Shown here: positions 25,849 through 36,098 of the stretch, piece after piece
Layout of the letters: each line of letters begins with the position of its first letter
Position numbering within the stretch: the stretch's first letter is position 1
Origin: Neelides folsomi
Taxonomy: Eukaryota; Arthropoda; Collembola; Neelipleona; Neelidae
Assembly (NCBI GenBank): GCA_034687125.1
Contig: JAQGBZ010000418.1
Coordinates: 1 to 51,237 of the forward strand
Reading direction: 5' to 3'
Length of the DNA stretch: 51,237 nucleotides
The notes under the pieces: model-generated
What the model was told of the DNA's origin: nothing
Database searches by the model: none
What the model saw: the letters and a program-made list of their open reading frames with translations, nothing else
Made by a program: the position numbers and the translations under genes

Positions 25849-27457
25849 AGACTCGTTTTCTAGCATTTTTGATATCCAGAATTTAAATGTCTCTTTGTGC
25901 AAAGACTTTTTTTCGTGTAATTTTAATAAAGAATTTGTAAACGAATTAACTGACTCACATTAAAAAGATAGTAGTGTGAATGAACAGATAAAGAATGATG
26001 GTCTGATCCATGTCTGTTCCAAGAAATTGAAGTACAATGACTTTGTTTCATAGTACACAAAAGACTACACTTCCACTTTTTACTTTAAAATAAGTGGAAA
26101 TTTTTAATATGATTGATAAGAAATAAATTACTGTCAATTACTTTAACGTGTAAATCATTTCATAATAATAATCAGACGGGTGAGATAAATAATTAAGATA
26201 AAGGATGTCTGAAGTCCAGAAATCTTGTTTGAGGTTATGGTGACTGGCTTCGGAACTCGTTCTGGAACTTTGAATATTTGCGGAGATGAAGGGAGATTAG
26301 CCCCTATGTATAACTCACAGATTTGTAATGTAAACGACTTGAGGTGAAAAAGTGTGAAGACGAAAGTCAAGTTCATTACTTTCATTACTTGTGTACGCCA
26401 CACTCATAATGATGATTCGCTCTGAGCTTCCAGGCTTCCAAACAACCTGAAGATTCACCCTCGTATATTGACCTTTTTACATTCTTTAGTTTTTGCATTC
26501 ACTGCAGGTAATACATACTGCGTATACAATATTTTTGAGTCTAGTACCATATAAATATTATACCCATATTATTTTACTTTTATTATTATAGTAAAAAAGT
26601 TAAAGTATAAGTGTAAAAAATTCGCATAGTCAAATTTTAATTACATTTTTCAATTACGCTTTAAACTGAAGTTATTGAACACTGTCGTTTTCAATATTTA
26701 TTCTTCACAATACTTACAAGTATGTACAGGTATTACATACTCGTATTTACTTCAGCAAAAACTTCGTGGGAATTTACTGTGATTTTTGACAAGGAAGAAT
26801 GTTTTATTATATAGACATTTAAATATTTAAACATTGCAAATGCCAACTTTGGTAAACATGAATGAATAATGAAAATAATGATGCATACAGCAAAGACTGC
26901 AAACACGAATTATAAGTACGTTAGCTTAATACTCTAATACTACTTAAGTACTTCTTAAGTTCTTATGAGGATTTTGCATTGAGAGTTCTTCAAATGTTGT
27001 AATGGCATGAAGGATGCGAATAAAATGTAAATTACTAGAATTTTGAGAAGTAACTTAGTGGCGGATAATCGCTATGCTGTGAGACTTGTGGGAAATTGAA
27101 GAAACTTCTTCCTCTGTCAGTCTTATCTCAAGCCGACATCGTGGAGTTTGAGTTGCTGAGGAGTTGGCAGAGAACTTTTCAAGTTTTGAGGTTGCGGAAA
27201 AGCCTGCGGATCATCACTCATTGACGATTTGAAATATTGAGATTAAACTAGTGTGAGTAGTTTGGGTGGATTTTCTACTTGGACGCGGAAGGTGAGCTGA
27301 GAGATTCAACTTTGAACTTGGAATCGGCCATAAATCGGGACTCATTTTGCTTCCTCGTTCCCTTGCAGTCAAGTCAGAATCTTTCTGGCGAGCATAGAGT
27401 CACCTCCTATACTTTTTTATTAAATCGAAATTCCATTAGTTCTAGTCTTATTGTAAA
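25849..27457. other. intergenic; no supported gene
   Basis: 3'UTR of the GGY gene (AATAAA at about 25925), AT-rich DNA, then the upstream region of the next secreted gene from about 27000. No clear TATA box was found for that gene. Confidence 0.45.
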
Positions 27458-28116
27458 ATGAAACCTTTTATTTTACTTGTAAGTCCATCTTTATTACCTA
27501 ATGAGGGCCAATGACCAATTGGGTGTGGCCATTTCGAGTAATCAATTTAATTTTTTTGTAGGCTATTTGTCTGGCTTGTGGAGTTTTGCTGAGCGACGCT
27601 GCTGCCGTTCCGGAAGGAAACCGTTATGAATATTCAGTTTCTCAGAGTGAAACTGAGAACGAGACTGAACCGAATGAGATCCCAGTTAAAGTTCTTTACC
27701 TCAATGAAGACGACCAAGAAGATGAAGTTGTTGTAGTTGTCGAAAACAACAATAATAATCCAAATAATCCCACATCCAGAATGGTCGTCAGTTCTGATGA
27801 GGCCGAAGAGGAGGCCGAAGTTCGGGAGCTCATGGACACTTCATACACCCGATGGCCAAGAACATTCTCAAATATTGGATCTTGGCTAGGAGGTTTTGGA
27901 TGGGATGCTCATCAGGCCGGAAGTAGTGGAGAACATATTCAATATAGTGGAGAGCATGGGAATGTTGGACATGGTGGACATAGTCACGAACACACCACGA
28001 ATTCTCACACCATCCCATGGGCCAATAATAGGGACAGCTATTATCACTTGAATAAGCCACCACGAGCACCCCATACGACATATCACAATGGATTCTATAC
28101 TGGATACTTTGACTGA
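27458..28116 (+). CDS. secreted acidic protein with His/Gly patch
   Basis: Exons 27458-27478 and 27562-28116 give 191 residues. The signal peptide MKPFILLAICLACGVLLSDAAA is split by a phase-0 intron after seven codons. The mature part is very acidic (SETENETEPNE, NEDDQEDEVVVVVENN, SSDEAEEEAEVREL). An aromatic/Gly patch (SWLGGFGWD) and a His/Gly region (GEHGNVGHGGHSHEHTTNSH) follow, then a Tyr-rich end (YHNGFYTGYFD). Family unknown. The His patch and gene structure link it to the His/Gly genes upstream. The acidic stretches could bind calcium or mineral. AATAAA lies at 28263-28268. Confidence 0.82.
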
Positions 28117-28621
28117 ATATTCCATTTCCTTCTTAAATAATGTATGTAAACTCAATTAATTTATAAAATTAAAGAAAATTCATAGGGAATTATACAAGCT
28201 TACATGTTTGTTAAAATGTCTTCATTATTTTGTATAAAGGATTGTGAATATTAATACAAGGGAATAAATTGTAAAAACCATCATTTGGCATTTGTGTTCT
28301 TTACTCTTTTCACTACCATTTTTAAATACTTTTAATTTCTATATAATTTCATTATCGTAATATTAGTTATTTGCCAAGCAAGTTCTATAAATCCATCATG
28401 GTTCTTCATACAATAAGAAAAGTAGCTAATAAAGAAAGACAGGAGAGTGAAAATAGTCGCCATATAAATCATATGTAATATGGAGAATGCTTTCTATTTT
28501 TTTTTAAAAAAATGATAAAAAACCCAAGTATCTTTTATTTAGCAAATAAACACAAAGAGGAAATCTCATTTTGAAAATCTTTAAATTTCCATCAAGAGAT
28601 TCACATAAATTATTAAATGCA

Positions 28622-30527
28622 ATGTCTGAAAGGGCAGAAGATAGCCCGGACAATTTGTCAATCTCGAGTTTGAAGTCTCATAAATCCCAGCCTAAAATAC
28701 GAAATTTGAAGTACATTAACGAAAAAGTTCCTGACAATAAAATTGGATTGTTAAGTGCAGAAATCTTGTCAGTTTGTTCCGAACTTCTATTTAAGTATGA
28801 TAGAAATGCAAATGATACAAAAAAGTTTGCATTTTCCGAATTAGTGAACAAGGTAAGAAATAATTATGTATATTATCTTAATTATTTGTTTATTTATGAG
28901 TTTGTGATATTATGATTTATTAATTTTGAAATATGGATTTTAAAATGAATAAATGATTTTAGAATGAATTCAACATAAAAGAACTTTATCTCATCGTGGA
29001 GCTATTTTATTCTTGTTTGGAATTGGAAGATTTGTTCAAGGAAATTGAAAAGACTTTTACAAAAAGCGTCTACTTCCCAAAAAGACTCGAGTGGAATAAT
29101 GAAAAGTTCTCACAAATGGAAGGTGTGAATTATCCCCATACTTTTACGTTATATAAATTTTTAATAGACTTATAGGTAATGTATTTTGTGAATATTTAAC
29201 ACTTAATTAGTGTATCATGAGTATTTTTACTTTTCAGTCGTTGCCTACATTTGTTTGCTTGATGGGAGAAGAATCGAATACAGTTTTAACAATATCTTCA
29301 TGTGCTTTGATTCTGTCTGGACTGGACCTTTCTTTTATTTCCTCTCAGACTACAAGTCACATTCCAATGAACTTGTCAATACACTCCTCAAAATATATTC
29401 AATTGATTTTGTTGAAAGGCATATTTACCAGAATCTTATTTACATTCACAAAATCGTACTTGTAAGTTAATTTTATTATAGTTTACATACATTACATGTA
29501 ACATGTAACCATTATGGTATATTTATCATGTTAGGTCTTAGGTGTCAAAGTCAAACATTACTATGTAACATTAAAATTAAGTAAGATGTGTACATTTACC
29601 TGTAACACATGTATTTGATTGTTTGAATGCTTGTTGTTTTACAGAAATTTTTAAATGCTCATTTAAAAGATATTAACATAGAAGCTGAAATCCAAAAAGA
29701 ACGCGAAGATGGATACTTTAATAATAGCATTGCAGAGTTGAAGGTTCAATTCAATCGAATACTTTTATACGAGTACATGTATTTTTATCGATAGACCTAT
29801 TGTGGAAAAATTCATATATTGATTATTTTACTATTTAGAGGCCCGACAAGAGCAGTCAATTCAAAATATTAAGGAACGTCACCAGTGTGAGTCAATTTTA
29901 CTATTTACAGTATTGATATTTACGCCTAAACGATCATTCATAAAATACCTATACTCTATTCCATTTGATAAGATTATTGAGAATTGAATCATGTTACTTG
30001 ACAAGTCATTAGAAATTCAAATAAACCGATATGGTGACATGACATTCGATTGCCCGGTCAAGTAACATGATTCAATTCTCAGTAATCTTCTCAAATGGAA
30101 TAGAGTATAATACTATCTACAATAGGTAATATACCTATTTGTACATAAAGATTTAGTTAGATAAGATATGAAGTTTAACTAAATAAAAATATGTAGTTAA
30201 TTTACTGTAATATCGTCTTTCTTTGCTTTAATAATTAGGTAATCAATTTAATTTATTATTCAGAAATCTACAGTGTCGCTCAATTCTTCACGTCGAGCTT
30301 CGAAAGGAAAAAGACTTTCCAAAATCCTTGAATTAGAATACGAAAAGAACATTCGAAAGGAGCAAATGATGATTGAAGAACGTATAAGACTTGCAAGAGA
30401 TTCTGTCACTAGTCTCAAAGATCCCGAATCAACTACAAAGAATATTGTCGACGATATCCTGAAAGAAAGAACTTCCGCTCCAAGGAAAGCTCGAGAAGCG
30501 CTTGACAAAATCTTAAAAGTGAATTAG
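28622..30527 (+). CDS. uncharacterised protein with charged coiled-coil C-terminus
   Basis: Exons 28622-28852, 28963-29122, 29238-29461, 29645-29743, 29839-29886 and 30264-30527 give 341 residues, phases 0/1/0/0/0. There is no signal peptide. The N-terminus is Ser-rich (SERAEDSPDNLSISSLKSHK). The middle is mostly helical and hydrophobic (EILSVCSELLFKY, LYLIVELFYSC, VVAYICLL), and the C-terminus is strongly charged (SKILELEYEKNIRKEQMMIEERIRLARD...), likely coiled coil. Exon 5 (48 nt) is placed by the GTGAGT donor and phase. The family was not recognised. An AATAAA at 30593-30598 ends the gene 42 bp before the next ATG. The last intron holds a foldback repeat. Confidence 0.72.
29951..30107. repeat. 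foldback/MITE in the last intron of the 28.6-kb gene
   Basis: Arms of about 50 bp (atactctattccatttga...gttacttgac and its complement ending ggaatagagtat) with about three mismatches surround a 55-bp centre. TA flanks the ends. Non-coding. Confidence 0.8.
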
Positions 30528-30630
30528 CTTTATTATTAATTACCGTTCGCCTCTGAAATATCTCAAGGGAATATAATGTAATATAAAGAGACAATAAATT
30601 ATATAACGTATTAAATAGGAACCAACTTAC

Positions 30631-30639
30631 AGAGGAAAA
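30631..30639 (+). promoter_or_regulatory. acceptor-like site just before the ATG (possible trans-splice site)
   Basis: The sequence aaccaacttacag ends at 30632, 7 nt upstream of the ATG and about 35 nt after the upstream gene's AATAAA (30593-30598). This spacing is what is seen for downstream genes in trans-spliced operons. It could also be a cis acceptor joined to an exon inside the upstream gene. Confidence 0.4.
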
Positions 30640-32049
30640 ATGAACGCGGCGACAATCCTACGCGTGGACAAACTAATTGACGATGAAGAGAAAAATGAAA
30701 TGGAAAGGTATATTATCAAAACATAGTAATTATATAAAAACATGCAATACTCTATTAATGATGCTTATGTTATTTGATTTGTTAAAATATACACGAAAAA
30801 TATTTTATGTTAACTTAATCCATTAGAATAGAAGCTTTGGCCCTCACTTCCAATAATCTTTATACTTCAGAAGAACAAAGACAAATAGAAAGGAAGAAAG
30901 CGATGGATAAAGAAGAAGTGAGGAAAAAACTAAATAAAATGGCTACACAAGCTGTTTACCTGAGAGTCAAAGACGCCACACTTAAAGTGACAATGGCCAA
31001 CCATCATACAGCAAACTTAAAAAGAAATGAGGTTAGAATTTGTTATAAAGAACATTAAAAACATAAACATAAAACCCAAATACCTAGTAAGAATTTCTGA
31101 ATAATGAATAAAATAATAATTCACAATTTATAATTTTCAGCATGCCGAAGCGAAAATGAAGGCTTTCAGGAAAAAGAAGGAAGAAATGAATCGACTTAAA
31201 AGCATTTGTGCCTCCGTTGCAGTTTCTAAAGTCAATGTTATTAATAGGATTAACAATTTAAAAGCTAGTAATTGCACAGCCGGTAATTAATTTACATTCA
31301 AAATTAAATGAGATAAAATTGAATTTTTTAAAAAAAATGATAGTAAATTTTTCTTCGAGGCTTTCATTAAACAATTTTTATTTTATTTTAAAGCAAGAGA
31401 AATGAGAGAGCAAAACAAACGTATGCTTCTGGAAGCCAAACTTGAGGCAAAAAATATTAACTTTAAAAAATAGAAAACTTTATCATACTTATATAAAACA
31501 TATACTTTTACAATGTGCATCATTGTGCATCAATTGTAATTGTGAGTAATATACCTTATGTATTAATTTATTAAAACGCATGTTGAGTCGTTATATATTG
31601 GAATTTTTATACTTTATTAATATTTTATACATATGGGATTTATTTTTATTGAAACAGGAGGAAATAAAAAGATACGAAGTTGAAAAGGCTTCTAAATTGA
31701 GACTAGCCGAAAGAGAAGCCCAAGCTCTGATTCAAAAAGAAAAGGCAGAACAAGCACGGTTAAAGAAGAATGAGGATGAAAGTTTCGAAACCGCCCAGAG
31801 AGAGGTAACAATTAATTATATTTTTATTGAGTTTTTGTTAAGATATAATCATAATTACGGAATATTCAATTGATATAATGTGAAAATTTTGGATTACAGT
31901 TAAAGAAATTGGTTGAAATGAGAAAGGCTGAGAACGAAGCGCGATTGTTAAAGAAGCAATTTCTAATCAAAAAAGTTAAAGAAGAACAAGCAGGTAGACT
32001 AGAGAAAGCAAGAGCGAGGGTCGTTGATCGATATTTCAAAAATTGTTAA
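30640..32049 (+). CDS. uncharacterised Lys/Glu-rich coiled-coil protein
   Basis: Exons 30640-30707, 30827-31031, 31141-31282, 31394-31446, 31658-31804 and 31900-32049 give 254 residues. Almost the whole chain is charged helix (EEQRQIERKKAMDKEEVRK, KMKAFRKKKEEMNRLKS, REMREQNKRMLLEAKLE, then EEIKRYEVEKASKLRLAERE, AQALIQKEKAEQARLKK), typical of cytoskeletal or axonemal coiled coils; the family was not identified. Intron 4 would begin with GC (CTTGAG|GCAAAA), a GC-AG intron. If it is not removed, the protein ends at TAG 31471-31473 after 164 residues. The AATAAA at 32208-32213 supports the long form. A splice-acceptor-like cttacag ends 7 nt before the ATG. Confidence 0.68.
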
Positions 32050-32317
32050 ACATTTGTAAAAATTAATTACCTCTCGAGGGTGAATTAAAATCATTAAGTG
32101 AATGTCAATGTTGAAATTCCAATCTAAATTAAATGAAAGGTTTTTGTAATGAAATCGGATATGTTTGCATGTATTATTTATACATAATCTAGTATTATAT
32201 AATATTTAATAAATATTTTGAAGCAAAATTGTCAAGGAGTGTAGGTTAACTTTCTGTTTAAAAAAGTTAACAAAAATGAACTTTGTATTTTTAATTTTTT
32301 CTCAATTTTTATATAGT

Positions 32318-32338
32318 GTGAGGATGCGCAGTCCTCAC
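32318..32338. repeat. short perfect hairpin
   Basis: gtgagga and tcctcac flank a 7-nt loop. It directly precedes the tRNA-like element. Confidence 0.6.
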
Positions 32339-32343
32339 AAGAC

Positions 32344-32505
32344 GGTCGGAGCCTCGCCGTGCATAATTAGAGCCTCTTGCATCTCTAATTAGCTGCATCA
32401 TATCCCCGATCAACGAGGGGTGCGACGAGGAGTAGGCTCGGTTGACCAAAGGGAATAGGTCGCGGCACCAGAAATGTCGATTGCGGGTTCGAGTCCCGTC
32501 CGACT
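32344..32505 (+). ncRNA. tRNA-like / SINE-like element
   Basis: GGTTCGAGTCC (32486-32496) is an excellent pol III B box, and GCGGG/CCCGT pair around it as a T arm. Two possible acceptor 5' strands exist: GGTCGGA at 32344-32350 pairs fully (one G-T) with TCCGACT at 32499-32505, and GAGTAGG near 32430 pairs 6 of 7 with the overlapping CCGACTC (32501-32507). Between them sit an A-box-like ggctcggttgacc and a separate hairpin (taattagag...ctctaatta). A normal anticodon arm could not be drawn. It is most likely a tRNA-derived SINE head or degenerate tRNA; a tRNA with a long intron is less likely. Confidence 0.5.
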
Positions 32506-33503
32506 CTTACTTTTTATCGCACTCTGCGTGAGGAATCCCTCATAAATTCTTCGACGACCCAAATGGACTGGTGAGCTAATGCGGAGAAAAAGCACAAAAT
32601 GAATAAATTATAAAATGAATTGGGAAACTTGGCGAATTGAGCGTGAAGCCTTGGAGCGATGAACAGTGTCGCAAACGAGTCCAGGTGTAGCAGATGAGTG
32701 AAGAGTGAGGTCGAGAACAATGTCAAGGGAGGCGGATGAGTCTTTCCAGCAAGCGTCTTCCGTGGCCGGATTGGATAGAGATAGCAGGAGCAGGGGATTT
32801 TCTTAATAGAATGAATAAGGAGCCTTGGACTCGATGTCGATGGAAGTTTATTTTAATACAAGCATTATTAAATATCATAGATGATATTTAATAATTATTT
32901 AAATTTACTAATATAATTAACTATTTATTAACTATTAAACTGAAATGAATTATAAAATTAATTACCTTTATCAAATGTGTTGTGAACTCAATTGATGAAA
33001 TCTTTGGCGAAACTCAAATTGAGGAGGATGAATTTCGAGTGAAAGTAAAAGAAGAAATCTCCGCATGCGCTACTCGGAATCCACTTGGGAGAAAATTCAA
33101 AATTCTCCAAGCGCCACTTAAAGTTTGATGGGACGCACTTGGATATCGGAGAATATTAATTTCCGATTTCCGAATCCCAAGTAACGATTACCAAGTTGAT
33201 AGTATGCACTCCTGTACTTGTAATAAAATACATTTTTTACCTATTAATTAAATAATGACAATTGTTGAACCATTTAAATAAATGACGACGTTATTAATTG
33301 TGTAGTATGGATAATGCATTGAATCTATTAAAATAACTTGTGTATAAAAATTGATAGATAATTTACTCTTAAAGCAAAATTTTTAATGAGATTATAAAGA
33401 CTTGTAATCGTATTTTAATACATATATCATGTTATTATCATAAATAAATTCATTTAATCAGAAAATTCAACGTTCTTAATTATATCATTTTCAGCTCAAT
33501 GTA

Positions 33504-33818
33504 ATGTCTCAAATAATAATTGAGGAACAGCAACAAGATTTCGAGCAAGCAGATGAATTTCAAGAACCAAATGTTGAATTTAATCAAGATAATTCTAATT
33601 ATTTAAGTCCATCTCTTGTGGTTAAAAATTTCCATTCATTTAACAATTTCAACAGTCAAAGAAAGGATTTCGTACCAATAAAGAAGAGGAAAAAATCTAA
33701 CACTTGTTTAAAAATTGCTTTAAACCTTTTTATTATGTTATTATTAATTTATGTCTATGCATCAGTATTTGTAATTCCAATTTTGCGCCTATCCGGTATA
33801 AAAATGAGATTGCGATAA
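33504..33818 (+). CDS. small single-pass membrane protein, unknown
   Basis: 104 residues in one coding exon. The N-terminal 65 residues are Gln/Asn/Glu-rich and polar (SQIIIEEQQQDFEQADEFQEPN...), then a basic KKRKKSN stop-transfer-like patch, then a hydrophobic helix (CLKIALNLFIMLLLIYVYASVFVIPIL) near the C-terminus and a basic tail (KMRLR). This resembles a tail-anchored or type II protein. A good acceptor (ttttcag, ending 33494) lies 9 nt upstream of the ATG, so a 5'UTR intron, an upstream coding exon or trans-splicing is possible. No family recognised. Confidence 0.6.
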   Translation: MSQIIIEEQQQDFEQADEFQEPNVEFNQDNSNYLSPSLVVKNFHSFNNFNSQRKDFVPIKKRKKSNTCLKIALNLFIMLLLIYVYASVFVIPILRLSGIKMRLR

Positions 33819-34186
33819 TTAAAAAAAATCATTATTGTAAACTTGTTTAATTCGTTTATTTTTTGATTAATTTTAATATACAATCACACATTATGGCTAC
33901 ATTTTTCAAATTAAACTTCTATTATTTTTTATTATTAGCTATTTCATCAACAAAATTACAAAAGTAGTAAAAAAGCATTAAAATCTATATTGTATTATTA
34001 AATACATGTATGTAAGCACATAACTATGTTGTATATTACATGATTAGTTTATTATATTGTGAACACGAAACGTCCTAATGAGACGTTTTGGCCATCACAT
34101 TATTGTTTTAATAATAAAAGTTAAATAATTCAAGATTAAGTTAATGTCAATGTTTAGAAAAATGTTTTGTTTGGAAAATTTAAAAA
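33819..34186. other. convergent intergenic spacer
   Basis: AT-rich 3' regions of the flanking convergent genes. AATAAA-like signals are present on both strands. Nothing else seen. Confidence 0.5.
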
Positions 34187-34869
34187 TTAAATCGCTGGAT
34201 AGGCGTCATCTAAATAGACCAGGGTTGGAACTGGATTTGAGAGAAGGTTTTTCACGTTACGGCGACTTCCTTCTCCGTGGCTGATTGAATGTTTATTTCT
34301 CTTCGAGATGTTGTGAATATCAGCAAGGCCTCCATTATGTTTTTGGTGTCTGTCTCTTTTCTGAATTTGATGTCGAATCAGTCGATTGTACCGAGCTCTT
34401 TTATTTTCAGGTCCATGACGAATTCTATGCTTGTTTGGGATTGGGCTTCGTTTTCCCAATCGGTGTTTGTTAGGGCTCCTTTTCACAATTTCATGGTCGT
34501 CACTAATCTTCGGTGTTTCTATTTCCGTTGACTCCTCTTTGGTCTCATTGCTTGATTCCTCATCATTGGAATCTTCAACGTCTTCTGATTCATTATTTTC
34601 ATCTGCAGTAAAATTTGGAATTTTGTCATTGCTGGAACTTGGAAATTCTCTATTGCTGAGATCCGATTGATTTTCAGAGTCGATTGGATACGAATTCACA
34701 ATACTGACAACAGCAATTGTCACTACCAACATTATAAAAGACTTGTCCTAAAAATAATAAAATCAAAATTAGTTTATTTACTATTTGAATATTTTTATTT
34801 GAAATTAATTACGTGTATGTACTCTATATTATAGTAGAAATCTGTATCAGTATTTATAATGTATACCAT
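34187..34869 (-). CDS. prohormone-like secreted precursor with repeated dibasic sites
   Basis: Main exon 34747-34187; a 3-nt first coding exon (ATG|GTATAC at 34869-34867) would give MDKSFIMLVVTIAVVSIVNS as the signal peptide (187 residues). If so, the ATG at 34732 is internal; otherwise translation starts there. A long acidic Ser/Asn spacer follows (ENNESEDVEDSNDEESSNE). The C-terminal half is cut by KR/RR pairs: SPNKHRLG-KR, SPIPNKHRIRHGPEN-KR, ARYNRLIRHQIQ-KR, then a KHNGG peptide ending NISKR, then SRR and a 23-residue tail. The first has a Gly before KR, an amidation signal. The NKHR motif is repeated. This is the layout of a neuropeptide precursor; the identity is unknown. Confidence 0.7.
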
Positions 34870-36098
34870 TTTGTCACTGGAGTTCTTTAAAATTTTGAAC
34901 AGTTTTGAAAATGTCTTTAATTTGTTGAACAATAATGAATTGATATCTATTTGATATTCACTTGATATTTCTGTGTTTGATTCTTCGAGTATTTTAAGAT
35001 TGCTTTTGAAGCTTTAAACTCATGAAGTCTCAACTGATTGAAATGGTGAAAAGATATTTGTATTTATAAGGAAGGAGAACCGTTCGAAAATGATTTCATG
35101 TATTAATTGAAGAATTGTGAATAGTTGATGCGTGGGCGTGGAAGGATGATCATTATGTCCAGTTCCTTATTAATTATTAACTTTATTCCAACAATGGTAG
35201 AGTACAATTAATGTTTGGAATTTCAAATCAGGGCTTCTTGATAAGTGATGATAATGATTTTACATCTTCAAAACGATGGTTCACGAAGTCTGAATCATTC
35301 AATATGTACTAATCATATATTCATTGAGAAGTTTTTAAACTTCGTTGCATTGTTAAATTAAATTACTTATTCAACAACGATGAATTCTTTATGAATCCCA
35401 CGATGGTTATTCTTAGGTGATTGCTCACGCCTCTTTGATTCACATTCTTGATTTAATTACTACATTACCTTCAAATCAATGCTCATATTAAATCATTTGG
35501 GGTTCTAGTTGAATTACTCACATTTCAGTTATTCCCAACTTACATCTTCTTAATAGGTAATTTATAATGATGAATTATTGCGCATTGCTAAATTACAATT
35601 TTGTTTTGCTCATTTTGTGAGAAAACAAATGTGAGATTATGATTACTTATAAAGGATGTACATATGTAGTAAGTATGATTGAGTCAATGTCAAAAAATTT
35701 AAGAGCCAATTAAACATATTTCCGGGTGATGAAGTGAGAATTAACGAAATAAAAATTTTGTTTTCAATTCTTGTATTTTGACCTTTGATTATTTGCGCTA
35801 CGATTTAATAATCTATTGTAATACATTCATTTTTATCACCTAATAACATGATTTGTAACATTTAAGATATTTAATTATAATTAATAAATAAATTGATGAT
35901 TGCAAATATTTTATAATAATAAATTAAGACGCCTCTGTACTATATATACTGTTTAAATTGATATTGATTTTGGATTTTGTAATATAAAATAAAGATCTAT
36001 CCTGATAAGACAATGAAGAAGAAACAAATGCTTATGTATTTAACATAAAACTTACAATAATAGTATTTGGCTATAGAATTTCACTGATAAATATTAAA
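34870..36098. other. intergenic and promoter region (minus-strand genes)
   Basis: Promoter region of the 34.2-kb gene, with TATAAATA at 35061-35068, then AT-rich DNA to the end of the next minus-strand gene. No other gene was supported. Confidence 0.5.
35061..35068 (-). promoter_or_regulatory. TATA box of the 34.2-kb prohormone-like gene
   Basis: Reads TATAAATA on the minus strand, about 190 bp upstream of the proposed ATG. Confidence 0.5.

Larger units (their letters stand above)
32050..33503. other. intergenic, with SINE-like element
   Basis: 3'UTR of the coiled-coil gene, then the tRNA-like element, then a moderately GC-rich stretch to about 32850 that may be the body of the same repeat, then AT-rich DNA. 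No supported gene. Confidence 0.45.

Noticed and set aside
25654..25902. Minus-strand Ile/Thr/Ser repeat frame opposite the GGY exon
   Set aside because: Shadow of the GGY repeat; no start, signal peptide or splice context.
29217..29465. Alternative frame of exon 3 in the 28.6-kb gene (SLPTFVCLMGEES...)
   Set aside because: It fails to continue into the next exon (immediate stop), whereas the other frame joins in phase at both ends.
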